This document shows, piece by piece, positions 1 through 13,297 of a DNA stretch of 64,000 nt. Under the pieces are notes generated by a model. The model did not search any database, was not told the origin of the DNA, and worked only from the letters and a program-made list of their open reading frames with translations. Position 1 is the first letter of the stretch; each line of letters starts with the position of its first letter. Both the position numbers and the translations under genes were made by a program. Source of the DNA: Apodospora peruviana (Eukaryota > Ascomycota > Sordariomycetes > Sordariales > Lasiosphaeriaceae); contig JAUEDM010000001.1 in assembly GCA_033439685.1 (NCBI GenBank), positions 4,898,001 to 4,962,000 of the forward strand. The letters run 5' to 3'.

Positions 1-2245
1 TACTCTCCACCTCCGTATGTTGGAGGGAGACGTCCACTGCTGCGCTCGGTAGATAGGCTGGTGTGGCCCCCCTCTGAAGGCGGATCTCGCGAAGGGTCTT
101 GCCAAGTTTTGCCAGAACCTTGATATCCGCAACTTGCTGCTCCGATAGCTCCGCCGGCTTGGTCATTTTCCTGCTGGAAGGGGTTGCGGTGGGAGTCTCC
201 CCTACTTCAAAAATGTCAGCCGGAACGTTGGAAAGGTCCTTCATATCGCCAGTGATGGTCGCCACGTCCTTTGGGGTCATGTAAATGACATCCCGAAGGA
301 CATGAGGCGTAATCTTATACTCGAGTATATCCCCAGCCTCGTTTACTCGAGCGCTGAAGGTGAGAGATGGTCTACCTGACGCCAGCGAGAATTCTTCCCG
401 TACGATGTTATGTGGAAACATTGGCTCCTGGAATCCAGGAAGGTATGTTGACTGGGTCATGATAGCTGCATGTTCGGCTAGCGGGGTACCGGGCCTGATG
501 CGTGAAGCCGGGTCGGCGACATGGACATTGACCCAGTACTCCCCGGGCTCTTCTGCTCGTTCAAGCGAGATGCCGTCGTCAATGTCTGCAGCGGTTTCAG
601 AGTCAATACAATAGACCGTCGTAGCCATGAAATCCTTTCGAAGACCAGCAAACAGATCCGGCGCCAACTCGGGTAGTTTTACTTTGGTCGTGACATCGAC
701 CAACGCAACATTATGTCGGTCTTGTAGTTGCTTTCCAGGAAGTCGTAACTTGTGGCGGGCAGGAATATCCCACGGCGTAGTCCAACCAATTTCCTGAAGA
801 AAGGTCCAGCCCATGGAACGGTCGAGGTCTTCAGCATGCTCGTATCTCTCAGTTGCTCGCAGGATGGCAGCACCAACCCAATGAAGACGAGAGGAGCGCG
901 GAAATCTGTCTACAGCGGCCCAATACTCGATGAATCTGATGATTTCGAGTTCATATTTAGTCCAGCAAAGTTTTCGAGGAGGTAGCACCTTCGTGGCCGG
1001 GCCTAATAGACCGTGTGGGGACCACGGGCGACATCTTCGACTCCTGGAAATGGCCTGTTGGGCGCGGACCAGAAAGTTTTGGAATGGACCTGTCACCATC
1101 TGTGCCACTTGTTCAGAACCATCGTTATCTTCGTAAATGGTCTGGAGTAGTCTCTCGACATCCTCAATTGTTTTAATATCTGTTTTTGAGGCGACAGAAA
1201 CAAGATACGCTGAATGTCGGTGGCTGGTTTGGATAAGAGGCCGGAAGGTGATGGGGTCCAAGCTGATAATAGTATGGACGGCATACAAGGCATGTGGCCC
1301 ATGGGAGCCATCGTTGTTTCGAGAAGCTGGAGGTAATAGTGCACGGGTGATCTCTGCCAAGCTCATCAACTTCTCTTCGTCCTCGGCAAGGAAGGAAGCC
1401 TTGGATAGCTGCTCAGTGTAGGTTTGGTGGACACGGCGTGCATCATGCTGGAATTGTTGCATTGCCTTGATCAAGGGCTCACCAACCACTCGACTCGGGC
1501 CGATGTTGAGGTCTACGAGCTCTCCTAGAACCCTGGCCTCGGCTGAGATTGATGGAATAGCGTCCATGACTGGCTGCAGCTGGGCCGGATCCTTGATGAA
1601 ATTTTTGACAACAAAGCGAGTCTTGCTATCCCGGCGGGCGAACCACTTGCCAGTCTCGGTATAGAAGTGGAGGTAGCCGTTTAACCTGCCGAGACAGATG
1701 GCAAGAATCTGTAACCTCGACGACTCGGAGGTGACTTCCAGCAGATCACCAGCCTCCAAGCCTCGGCCGGAGGTGGAGGCACCAAAGTCAACGAGCTCGC
1801 CATTATCGAAGTGCGGACGGATCTCGTCGTCCGATTCAACAGCTGTATGATCCTGGAAGCTGTGCGCGTTCTGGCTGTTGGTGAAGATATTAAGCGGTTT
1901 CGCTCCTCCACTCGAATCGACGAGGTCATTATAACCAAGCGTCTGAGGCGCCGGGTTCTGGGCTTCCCATGCCCTTAGTTGCTGTCGGATACGGGATTCG
2001 TCGGTCCCGGAGGCGATACGTACGGACACGGGGCGCTGTAAATGCAATAAGGGTCAGCAAATCGCATTGAAAAGTACTTTTCTTGCGAATGGGCCGGCAC
2101 AGACATTTTGTGGTTGCTGGTGGTAGGATATCTGCCTCGATGAAGATGCTATCGCCAATCCGGATGGCGATTGATGCGCCGGCTTCAAATTCCCGTGGCA
2201 GAGACATCTCCAGCAGACATACGGCCGGCTGTTTGATCGTAACAT
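1..2245 (-). CDS. cyt-4: Mitochondrial exoribonuclease II, CYT-4/DSS1 type (partial, C-terminus beyond left edge)
   Basis: This is the 5' part of a mitochondrial RNase II-family 3'-5' exoribonuclease, the degradosome nuclease called CYT-4 in Neurospora and Dss1 in yeast. I model two exons, 2078-2245 and 1-2035, joined over a 42-bp intron (GTACTT donor, CTGAC branch, ACAG acceptor). Exon 1 encodes 56 residues rich in Arg, Ser and Gln with a YVCWRC stretch, as expected of a matrix-targeting presequence. An overlapping ATG at 2207 was rejected because its frame cannot join exon 2 in phase. At least 734 codons lie in the window. Residues about 535-545 read CIDSETAADIDDG, the RNB-domain metal-binding signature, with the Asp cluster at D540, D542 and D543. 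A WVNVHVADPAS stretch follows, also typical of RNB. The C-terminal S1-like end is outside the window. Family assignment is firm; the N-terminal exon is inferred. Confidence 0.9.
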
Positions 2246-4338
2246 GCTGTCTTTATGCAGGCCAATTGCTGTCTTGGATCTGAGGTTGGTCGTTGGCCGC
2301 GCTACGTCACATGGAAGTTGTGGCGCGATAGATGTTCAATGGAAGTGTCCCGGCGCATCCAAGGCGCATCTAACAAAATTATCGAGGCGTGTCGAGCGCG
2401 GAATTTTCTATACGCGAGGTCACATGACCAGCAACTTTGAACTTGAATTTCAGTTGAATTCAGTTACACACATATTACCCTAACCCTGATATTGTTACTA
2501 CTTAGTAATTTCGTCCGGGCCGCCCGAGTCGGACTCGGTCCTGACTCGGTCGGTTGCGGCCCGGGTGCAGCACAAGGGATTGTGCCACCGGCGACCGGGA
2601 CCCGGAAACCGGAAGCGGCAGTGTATCTTATGGATTACATAGGTAACATAATAATCCTTGGAACCCACTGGACCCTACATGTACATGCAAGAGAGTCGAT
2701 CAAAATAATGTTTGTCTCCCCCTTGCCGAGTCGTGATGGAAATGAAGAGAGGCCTGAGCTTTTTGTGACAGTTTTTTTTGTTAATTACGGACAGAACTTC
2801 GCCAAGAGCCAAGCTCATACAGATACAGGGATTCCTGCACCGTTTTGTGGATGGAATTATCTAGGGGACTTGGGCCATTCCAGACGCGAACGACCGCTTG
2901 TTGGGGGCAAAGGAGGAGCTCTCGGACTCGGTCGATCCTCCTTTTCATTACTAGTATCTGTTAATTATATTTCACAGTGTAATAATCGTCCATTGGCGAA
3001 CGATGCGGCCGAAGAGTGCGAAATCTCACCTCGGTCTCCTGAACGCACGGTGGGAAGTTCAATGATGACGGGCGTGTGTAACGGCTCCTGACGATTCAGT
3101 GTGTGGCTGCAGTCAACACGAGCAATTTTGGTAATATCGGTTAGCTAATTTCCCCAGAAAGGTGGAGGGGTAGCGCCCGCCACTCATCTCTCTTCCTGCA
3201 AGATTGCTCCGTGACCCTGGCAAGTGCCTGTGCCAGCTCCTCGCTCCTCCCGGCGCACCTCTCATCATCACCGTTCCTGATCGCTCGCCGTTATAATTAC
3301 CAAGGGACGCGTTCTTGATGACAGTACAAATTTAACTCGCGCCGTTGGATCTTGTCACTGCGACCTCCTTTTTCTGACAAGAACCCTCATTTTGCTGCTA
3401 ATTTGCGGGCACTGATGCCCCCATATTTGCCGCAGTTTTGGCATTGCGCTCCAGTGCTAGCGGGCAAAACAGAACGGAGTCTTTAAGGTTCAGACCAATG
3501 GCAAGGCACTCGTACCTGCAGACGAAAATCAGGCCTTTCCCGGTTTACACCACATGTCTCCCGCACCCTTCGTTTTCTGATCGGCCTCCTTTTCGCGATT
3601 GTCCCAGCTCTGACCCTAAGACTCTGCACAGCACAGCACCAAATCGACCAAGACTCGGGCACCGACAAGTTTGGTTGTGACTATTGTTGGCCCGTTTTGC
3701 TGATCCTCGCCCGATGATACCTCGGGCTAGGCAGTCTCCTTCGAGCGAAGGGGGCCTGTGCCTTCGTTGTGCCTGTGATGGGAGCAAAGGAGAAAACGGC
3801 GCCATCTACGGAATGATGAATACAGTATGATGAAGCTCCACACCCAAGGGCAGGCCAGTGAGGCCACCCACCACTCACAAATGGCGCCTCCTCTTGAGGA
3901 TCCTGCCCAGGCCAGCGCCAGGGATAGCTCCATCGAGGTCACCGTCAGCTTCATCATCCGGAACGGGGGAGCAACAAGCAAACGCTACCCTCCACCATGG
4001 CTGTGCCCGTATGAGCATGGGCAGGATACCTCTAACCTCCATGGCGCCAAGTGGCTCCCCCCCAGGTCCTGCAATCGATCTTCTATACTAATATTAACGC
4101 TGCCGCTCGTTCTGGCGTCTCCGTCCTTCTCTCGCTTCTTTTTTCCTCCCGGAATCCATGTGTTAATATCATCGACAGCCTCGTCCGCTTTCGTCGTTTT
4201 CCTTCCCTGATTTTCTACACCACCGCTTCACTCTTTCAGCGGGCATTCGTTACGTACAGCGTCATAATTTGCAGAGAGAAAAAGGAGGAAAAGAAAACAA
4301 GTCAGCTTTGTTCAGTTGCACCTTTGAGACGACAGATC
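2246..4338. other. Intergenic region between cyt-4 and the GH17 gene (shared divergent promoter space)
   Basis: About 2.1 kb separates two divergently transcribed genes. I see no convincing coding exon. The 199-codon frame at 2492-3091 has no ATG start, low-complexity content and no recognisable motif. A pair of TAACCC units lies near 2476. The last few hundred bases before 4339 are pyrimidine-rich, as expected of a fungal promoter and 5' leader. Confidence 0.6.
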
Positions 4339-5999
4339 ATGAAGGCGACCATTGTGGCAGCCGCCGCACTTCTCGTGGGCGGCGCGAGCGCGAACCGAGT
4401 TCACCATCGCCATGTCCACCAGGGCCTTTTCGAGAAGAGGGGCTATAACGAGAGCGAGACATGTGTCCCTGGCTGCACCACCGTCTGGTACACCGTCACC
4501 GGCGAAGCAGGCCGTATGTCGAAATCCGACTTTCCACCTTCCAGTGCCCCCTGACTAACAAGCTTTCCAAAGTTTACACTCCTCCCGCCCCTCCCTCCAC
4601 TAGCACGCCTGCGACGACCTCGGCGGTGCCCACCACGACTCCCCCGGCTGTTGTCCCGACGCCGATCCCGCAGACCTGCCCGACCCCCGGCACCTACACC
4701 TTCCCCGCGACTACGATTATTGTGACGGAGACGACCACAGTGTGTGGCGCCTCGACAACTGAGGTCCCCAGCGGAACTCACACGCTCGGTGGTGTCACAA
4801 CCGTGGTTGAGACGGCGACCACGGTTGTCTGCCCCTACGCTACGACTAAGACCGAGAACGGTGTTGTGACAAGCGTCCTTGAGACGACAACCTATGTCTG
4901 CCCCTCGGCTGGCACATACACCATTGCTCCGATGACATACACCGTTACCGAGGCCGTGACTACTGTTGTGGTCCCTGTTGTGACTACTTACTGCCCAGGC
5001 ACCTACACGGCCCCTGCTGTCGTCACTACCATCACCGAGACCGCCACCGTTGTGTACTGCCCCTTCACCAGCTCGGCCGAGGCAACCCCCACCCCAGCTC
5101 CCGCCGCGCCCGCCCCTCCCGTCGAGTACACAGCCGCAGCGCCTCCCAAGCCCAAACCCACCAAGCCCAGCTCAGGATACACGGGCAACTTGGGAGGAAA
5201 GGGTGACAAATGGGCCATGACCTACACGCCCTACCGCCCCGACACCTACTGCAAGAGCAAGGAGGAGGTCTTCAGCGACGTGGCCGCCATTGCCGGGGCT
5301 GGTTTCACCACCATTCGTGTCTACTCGACCGATTGCGACACCCTCCCCCACGTCGGCGCCGCAGCGGAAGCGCACGGCATCAAGCTGATTGTCGGCATCT
5401 TCATTGGTCAGGTTGGTTGCGACAATGGAAACCCGACTGTCGCGAAGCAGATCAGCGATCTGAAGAGCTGGGCCAGATGGGATCTTGTGGATCTCTGCGT
5501 TGTCGGAAACGAGGCGCTCTTTAATGGATACTGCTCCGTTACCCAGTTGAAGGACCTTATTTATCACGTCAAGTCTGAGCTCGGCTCCGTCGGCTACTCG
5601 GGACCTTACACCACCACCGATGTCGTCTCCGCCTGGGAGAACAATGACGTTTCTGCCATCTGCTCCGCCATTGACGTTGTTGCTTGCAACTCCCATGCTT
5701 ACTTCAACGCGGGTACCATGCCTGCTGATGCCGGTGACTTCGTTGCCAGCCAGCTGGCCATCGTCGAGAATATTTGCGGCAAGACCGGCTACGTTATGGA
5801 GACTGGCTGGCCCACTCAGGGTCAGTGCTACGGCCCTACTTGCGCCGGTGAGGTGGAGCAGAAGACCGCCCTGGCATCAATCAAGGCCAAGCTCGGACCG
5901 AAGGCTGTCTTCTTCTCCTTCACTGACGACCCGTGGAAGGCGCCCGGCGCTTGCAACTGCGAGCAGCACTGGGGCTGCAGCAAGGTCTTCGGTGTCTAA
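4339..5999 (+). CDS. btgE: GH17 cell-wall endo-beta-1,3-glucanase, BtgE-like
   Basis: Secreted wall-associated glycoside hydrolase family 17 enzyme that cleaves or remodels beta-1,3-glucan. Two exons, 4339-4513 and 4573-5999, are split by a 59-bp intron (GTATGT donor, CTGAC branch, AAAG acceptor) and give 533 residues. Residues 1-18 form a signal peptide ending in an A-S-A cleavage site, and a Kex2-type Lys-Arg follows at 33-34. Residues about 40-230 hold Thr-rich repeats with a recurring CP..GTYT pattern, the wall-binding style of BtgE proteins. A Pro/Ala linker precedes the GH17 barrel at about 268-533. The acid/base Glu is E372 in VVGNE and the nucleophile is E468 in METGWP. The protein ends without a hydrophobic tail, so I see no GPI signal. 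The first exon is needed for the signal peptide; the ATG at 4461 alone would omit it. Confidence 0.93.
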
Positions 6000-7976
6000 G
6001 CCAGCTGTGGACTGTAATCAGCACGTGGTATCCCCTTGATGGCAGAATGGATGAAGGATAGATGCATGAACATCCCGTCGTTTTGGTCTGGTGTATATCG
6101 ATATTCCGAAGGGCGGCCGCCAGCAAACCACCCATTAATCAGTCCCTGCTCCATGACGAGTGTACCAGCCAACAGGCCATGACAACGGAAAGAACGATTT
6201 TTAACGGATGGCCTTGAACGATATATGGCACTGGGCATCGTTTGTGTAGACAACCAAACCCACGTGCAAGTATAACTGAGGGCTTTTTTATCCAACAATC
6301 AAGTCTTTTCCTTTGTTCCTGGGGCTCATGTGGAGGAGGGAGGAGAGAGAGCTGTCTCTGCATAACATATATCTGTGTCTGCATTCTTGGATATATAGGT
6401 AGTTGGCTACGTGAGAAGAATGGTGCCAGATGGATGGCTCTGGGCGGGTGGTGACAATGAGTTTCTGGCAAAATGGCGTGTGTGTCTACCTACTATCTAC
6501 CTAGTGTCTGATTCATAATATTTGTAATTTGTTAAGTCTATAGTGTCTTTTCCTGTTTGTATTCAAAAGTATGTGCTGTCTTGGATCGGTTTACCCTCCG
6601 ACTGAACCTGGTGTGAGTCCTGCCTGTTGTGGCCGTCTTCAACATGCCAACCACAGTATGACCAACCTTCGCCCCCTTCATGTGTTCGATTTCGAGGTAA
6701 TCATTGTACGTCATGATGTTTACTTTGGTTGCGCTTTGACTTGATATGCACAAAGAAATAAGCATAACCCGGGGGATCATTAGAATGAACTCCGTTGACG
6801 GGTTGATACCAACCTGCGGTCTTGAAAAAACCCACGACGGTTTGGTCTTCACATTGCCCTGTATGTCTGTACCGTATTCATAAACGGTGCTGCCGTACCC
6901 TGATGAACAAGTGGGTACCGATAAGTCTATCGGCAATTATCTATTTTATTTTCTCGCCCAATAAATACCTAACAAATAATAGAAAGACAATAGGTATAAT
7001 ACTTATAGATATATTAAAACCGCGTCGAGAGGCTGGTGAACAACGTGACGCATCTACTGATGACCATAGACAAAGTAGTACCAATAGCAACACAGTACAT
7101 TGTATGAATAATGTAAACATATGCCACAAGACAACTCCCTCTGACAAACAACCGCTCCTAATTCCCTCTACACAGCCACACCATACGGTATGCGGTATGT
7201 GATGAAGGCATCCCGCGTCAAGCCAAAAAAAAGGTGGTAGTAGATTCCATCGCTTGCTAATGCTCAGGCTGTAAACACGGATGATCCAGACAAAACGCAC
7301 ACGCCACAATGATATGTATACTCGACCCCCCAACCACTATCTCGAGTACTAGCGTTACCCGATCACACACAGACCCTCGCCAACGCGACGGGGGTTCCGA
7401 AGCCGCTCAACAAGTCCAGCGGCAGAGGTTCGGCGTTTCCCCATATCTCGAGTCTCTGCTCGACGTACCCGTGGCGTGTGTGTCCTGCCAAAAACAGAAC
7501 AACACAGGCTGGATGCGTTCTCGTTATATCTAATGAACAGTCCTTTCCGCGTGTCACGGCCTGAAAGGGTAAATAGGCACTGCGTCCGACCAGTTCAGAA
7601 TGGCCGGGCGTCGAAGTCCGGCGTCCATTAAGCGGTGGACTTCGTAGGCCTCTGAACTTGCTATCGCTGGTTCATCAGAGTCCCTTCCACAGTGTAAACC
7701 AGTCACTGTCGTCGTAGGCTAGACGAGACGCCGGTCGGTGTCACCATGTGTCGCTCGCACGTGGACTAAAGACGGTTTCACCACGGGAGTAACTAACGCC
7801 TTCAAAGCGTCGTCATGGTGCCACCAGCTGACTGACTGGATCCCAGTCCGAACTCGGATCGGTTCCTGGTCTGACTGACCAACTGTACTTCGTCCTCTTA
7901 TCTCGCGCGTCGACAATAAGTGTATCTTTCGCAAGTACATCTTTCAAGCTGATTCAATCCGGTGCTATCGGTCGAC
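6000..7976. other. Intergenic region between convergent genes
   Basis: About 2 kb between the 3' ends of the glucanase and WD40 genes. The part around 6920-7020 is AT-rich. Several TACCTA/TAGGTA hexamers occur (6396, 6487, 6498, 6966, 6991). The open frames are short, lack motifs and overlap in several phases, so I call no gene. Confidence 0.6.
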
Positions 7977-10351
7977 TCAAAATGGCTCGAGCAGGTCTGC
8001 TGCTGCGAGTTTCCGCCTGTTCCAAAGGATCTTTTTCATAAGCTTCTCCTCGGCGACCCAAAACCGTTGCCAGTAATCGCTCGTTCTCCTGCTGCGTCGG
8101 TAGTTTCTGTGTCCGAATCCCTCCTCGCCCATGTCCAAGCTGGGCTCGTCTGCGAAGCCACATCTCTCAAGTTGAAGAATTCCCCCGCGAGTACGATCAC
8201 AGCACAACACCATGAGGTCCTGGCCCTCGTTTACGAACGCAACACCGCCGAGCTCACCAAAAACATCGATCGTCTGCTTCGAGCGGAAAGTCTGAGCGTC
8301 GATGATATTCACGAAATCGGCCTCCTCGGCTGCCACCAAGACCCGCTTGCCGCTCCCCACCGGGGAGAAACGGAGGTTGCGCACACCGGCCATCTCGGCA
8401 CGGATCGTGGTGACTGGCGCAGCCCTGCCTGAGCTATCTGTCCAGCGCCGGGCGTCCCAGATCTTGACGGACTTGTCCTGGAAGCCGGTGGCAACTGTCC
8501 ACCCATCGTCTGCCCAGTCGCACGCGAAACCATAGTCGCGGTGGCCAGAAAGCTCTTGCAGAATCTCAGGTTTCCCACCCGGAAGCGTCGAGTCGGCGGC
8601 AGTGATGAGCACGTTATAGCTGTCACCAACCATAACCCGGAGGCGACGGTCGGGAGATAGCGCGGTACAGTTCAAGGGAAATTTGAATTCCACTTGGGAC
8701 AGCCACGTCTCGGTGGCGATGTCCATGACGCGGAACACCATGTCGTTGGAGGCGAATGCGGCCAGCGGGCTGGACGATCCTCTCGACAGGTGGACTTGAG
8801 CATGATTTGTGATGCCGCTAGAATGAGCTGTGATAACGCCCGCATGGCAAGCGGTTGCTTCTGGTTCGCCCGAGTCTATGTGACGAAGGAGATACTCACC
8901 ATTGAAAACGCCGGCGATCAGAACTCTATGGCCGGCCGCCATGGTCGAGACCTGGGAGCCGGGGACATCGTCCACCTTCATGACCGGTTTGCCCTCGCCG
9001 GAGACCGGGTTGAACTGGTGCACAACGCGCTCACCAGGGTAGAAGACGCGAGTGCGTGATGTGGTCGCGAGAACATTGCGCAACTGAAAATGTGATAGGT
9101 TGATGCCCGGTCTGATATCCATACGCCGGAATCGAAAGTAGCTTTCGGAGCGGGGCAGGGCTACATCGGGGAGGTCCGGCTTTGATGGGAGTCAGTATTA
9201 CAGGAGTTGTATACATGCTATCGCGGTTGACAAGTACTCACTGTCCACTGATCCGACCTTGGCATGTTCACATAGTTGTTATAAGTGAGAAAGCGGCGCT
9301 CCCGGGCCTCTCTCCTCGTGACCCCGATATCCTCCCAGTCAATGCCTTGCAGGTCACAGCAGTCTCCGCCGAGGTCCTCATATTTGATGCGCGCCACTTG
9401 CCTATGGGTCAAGTCGTTGATCCTGTTGGGCCAAGGGAAGCGGCCCCGTTCACGAGCGAAAGTCGGCGAGGTGCGGCTTGAACGAGCCCAGCTGTGCAGG
9501 AAATCGGTCAAGCCGTTGTTGCCTGGGCCGAGGGTAAACGGGTTGGGATTACTGAGGGCAGCTGGGTGGGCATCGGCGAACCACTCAGAGTTGACTCCCG
9601 GGTTCAACTCAACAACAGGTTGGGCTGTTTGTAACGGCACGTCAGGCGGATTGGGCACCGACGACAGCACTGAAGCGTGAGGAAGTATGCTCGCATAGCC
9701 CATGGCTACAAGCTCATAGGGGTTCGGGCCGGGAAACAGGTCGTCCTCGGGAAGGATTGGGAAGACGGGAGGACCCAGATCAGTCCCGCCGTGTTCATCA
9801 TCGTCCTCATGTGGAGGGCCAAGGTGGTCAGGATAATCAAACTGGGTACCTGAGCCGGTAGCCATGTTCAGTTCTTGATCCATGCCGTTGATCAAAAGGC
9901 CGACGACGTCGAGGTAGTTCACCAATGGTGCGCCAGCATCATCAGATATGTCAAGATCGTCCGAAATGTAGCCGTCCAGTTCGTTGAGAAATGCGAGCTG
10001 CTGGCTATTCAGAGGCAAAGGGTGTTGTTGTTGGTGTTGTTGTTGGCTGTGGTACTGGTGCTCGAGATGATAGAACCAGCTTTGGCCGTCTTCGGAAACT
10101 TGGTCGGCTACCTCGTCGTCGTCCTCCTCGTCATCACTGCCATAGATCATCAACAGGTCGCCATCGCCTTGGGTAGCGGTGGCATGGGACTGGGACTGGG
10201 AATGGACGGAAACAGAGACGGAGACGGAGGTGGAGGCGGTCTCGACGTCGGGGATGACACTGGTGACACAGGCGACGGCGTCCTGATCAGGGACATTGCC
10301 GGGTTTGTGGGGCCGGAGAAGGGACGAGGCCAGGAGATCTGAGGGGCCCAT
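7977..10351 (-). CDS. WD40-repeat protein with acidic N-terminal region
   Basis: Two exons, 9242-10351 and 7977-9179, are joined over a 62-bp intron (GTGAGT donor, CTGAC branch, AAAG acceptor) in phase 0, giving 770 residues. The first 370 residues are low complexity: Ser/Val repeats, a GSDDEEDDDE acidic run near residue 75 and a Gln/His-rich tract near 100. The rest is a beta-propeller that begins around DIRPGINLSHFQLRN and contains SGHRDYGFACDWADDGWTVA and KSVKIWDARRW, recognisable WD repeats. This resembles a conserved fungal and plant WD40 family associated with DUF2415. Its biochemical role is not known to me; scaffold function is only a guess. The frame runs through a GTGAG-like site near 8900 without interruption, and the read-through peptide fits the family, so I place no second intron. 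It is tandem with the chitin synthase, 2.9 kb away. Confidence 0.88.
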
Positions 10352-13297
10352 GGTGGAGGTGGAAGTGGACGGCGGCCGTCCTTAAGTGGCAAAGGACAAG
10401 GGGTGACCGGAAGCTACTGAGTGTGTAAGATCCAGTTGTCCGGGGGCGCATTAGGCGTGAACGAAGCGCCCCCCCAAAGCAACGTACTGTACGTGTACGT
10501 TGCTTCTTTCAAACTTGCCGACTCGGACGTGGAGATTGGCTGTTCGGATTCATTCATGGGAAGCGATTGTCTCTCAGTACCCGGCGACGGTGTTGCCTTT
10601 TTCTTTCCCCGAGCGAGTACGGAGTATCAAGTTATGGAATCGATGCGGCAGCCCAACCTCGAAGAGGACAGCCCGAGCGACCTGAGACAATGCCAATGAG
10701 CGAAGGCCGGGATGCCTGGACCTGGACCTGGACAGGCTGGCAATGTCCCCAAATTCACAGAAGTCGGACTGATGAGTCGCGGCGGGAATGGCGGCGGGAG
10801 AGAGCTGACAGGGACCTGATAAGTTACAGGTCTCAATAAAAGGAGACCAGACAAATGTAACAATGTTAATTCGGTTGACGGATTAGACGGCGACCTAATC
10901 CAAGGAATTTCAATACCAAAAGGTAATAATCAGGCGCGATGGCGGGGGTTGGGAGTGAACGGCAAGCCGCGCTACTAGTCTGGTTTAAGTTAGCATCCTG
11001 TTGTCCTGCCCGTCCTGCCGTCCTGGAAAAGCACTCCACCCTCCCTTTTTGTTCCTTCCACTGCTTCCCAACTGTCAAGGTAGTGGTGTGAATGACTGCT
11101 TTGAATGTGGAGAGACGGCGTGGATGCGTCAATGCTGCATCTGTCTCCAACAAAGGTTGGTGAGATAAACTGCCTCGATCCCCCCGCAACGTATCACGGA
11201 TATGTTCGATTCATCCAAATCTTACTACGGCACATACCGCAACCAACGTAGACACAAGTGCAAGTGCGTGAGGCTGGAAAAGGACACAAGGCGGGCGGTT
11301 GGTCCGTGATGTTCATTTTTAGCTTCCATTCTAGAAATCCATTTCGGTGAGACCAAGCACCTGTGTTCACTTTTCACCGAGCACAACTATCCGTCTACTA
11401 CCCGGACATAAAGTGCGGAGCAATGCAGCAGCACGTGGTGGTACCCCTCTCAGCTGAATGCGGGAGAGAACCAGACTGGAACACACATCATGATGAACCC
11501 ATGGATCGTGGATCATGGACCACAGGCGGGAAATAAGAACACAGAATGCCAGTCAGCTTGACCAATTTACATGGTCTTCCATAGGGTAAGTATGGTATAT
11601 CCTGTAAGTCTGTGCATGTGCATGTGCAGGCAATGTAGTTCTCCGTTCGGCATCTTTGTCGTCATATCACGAGGTTTCGTTTCCCAGCATCCAGCATCCT
11701 GCAGAATACAGGTACCTTATTACCGAGGTACCTTATTACCGAGGTACCTTGAGTAAATGTTGGTTGTGCAGTATTTCGAGCATTTCGGGGGCTGAATAAT
11801 TACACATCTCACCTCCATAATTGGCCCTATTCGACCACGACGGTGACGATGCGGGGCATGACCTGTCCCGGGGAAGGAACGGATGCATCTTCCCCGATCC
11901 CCCCTCCCTTGTAACCTGTTGGGATTATCGTACCGCTGTGGTTCGCCCTGTCGCCCTGTCTGAATCGGGCAAAGGTCAGCAGCAACCACTTACCACCCTG
12001 CCCCGTGCTTTTGTAACCCAATAAATCCCGATCCCAAATCCCAAACAAAAACTGACAGGACGGGAAATTCGCTGATGTTTGGCCGCATCGTTCGGCAGCT
12101 CGGATCTTGTTCGTTTTCGTTTCTTTTTTTCTTACTTTGCTAACTGTTGTCCAGGCTAATAAGGTACCCATCTTTGCCTTACCGCACTACGCGAGCGAAC
12201 AAACAGAACAGTCAGATCTCATCCATAGGATAACAGTCAGACTGTCGATAACAAAAAGGTGCACGTTCCCGGCACAAAATATATTGCGACTTGTCATATC
12301 TCTACCATGGTGCTATAATATGACCTATGTAGGTAGGTAGGTGGGTGCCGAGACATGAAGTCTCGTGAGAGAGGTTCTGACACGACAAACCCACCTTGAG
12401 TGGATGGAGGTGGCAAGTGAAGTGCAATACCTCGAACGACCGAGTGCGTGAATACCACTACCACCACCACCAACTTGGTGTTTCTTCGGTGTATGTGTGT
12501 GCCCGCGCGCGCCGACATATATAATTAGCTGCAAGATCACTGCAATAAATATTATACATACAAAAGCTTGTTTCTCCCAAACTTGGTCATACTCTACATT
12601 GTAGGTGGCTTGCACGAGTTTTGGTAAAAAAGACCGTGAACATCAAGTACTGCTGCACATCGAAACACACCAGACCGACAATGAAGCACGGAGGAATTGT
12701 GAGAAAGTCAAAAAGACGAGTCGTGTCGAAACGCAGCACTAAAACCAAGTATCCGAAACAAAAGGTCGTGTGACTGGGATAAGGGACAACCTTGGTAGGA
12801 ACCTCTAGTGCCTCGAGGCTCTGGCCACCATCTACTGATCGATATGTGAAAAAAAAGACCCCTGATATTAATGCAGTCCACCCGTGGTGGCTAGACGCTA
12901 CTTGTGCTGCTGCTACGTATTTACTATTTATTTACAGTGTAATGAGTTGCCCTCATTAACAAGGGGGAAAATACCCCTATACTAATGAGAAATGACAGAC
13001 GGGCTTGCATCGAAGTACAATGAGTTCAGCATGCGCCACCCGCGGAGAAACAAGAAAACAAAATGCCCATAAACATCCCATCTGAAAAAAGGAAAACCGT
13101 CCCTATAACACAATGGGCCGAGACATGGGAGAAAGAACTCGCCAACTACAGGATCGCTTGACCAGTTTTGCTTGCTTGTCCACACACGCCACGCTGAGAA
13201 AGGATAGTGGTGAATGCTTAGCAAGAGAAAATGCTCGCTCAACCAACCAGTAGAACAATACAATGCCCCTTTTCCAACAAACCCCAGTAACATCAAC
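10352..13297. other. Intergenic region between WD40 gene and chitin synthase gene
   Basis: About 2.9 kb holding the WD40 promoter and the chitin synthase 3' region. No supported gene. It contains a 16-bp tandem repeat (11711-11750), a TAGG-rich stretch near 12327-12345 and one TACGGAGTA motif (10618-10626). Confidence 0.6.
11711..11750. repeat. 16-bp tandem repeat, 2.5 copies
   Basis: Two identical copies of GGTACCTTATTACCGA at 11711-11726 and 11727-11742 are followed by a half copy GGTACCTT. Each unit contains the KpnI-like palindrome GGTACC. Confidence 0.9.

Noticed and set aside
2471..2490. Telomere-like TAACCC pair
   Set aside because: Only two units; too short to be an interstitial telomere or chromosome end.
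2492..3091. 199-codon plus-strand frame upstream of the glucanase gene
   Set aside because: It begins at a non-ATG codon, has no family motif and lies in promoter-like DNA.
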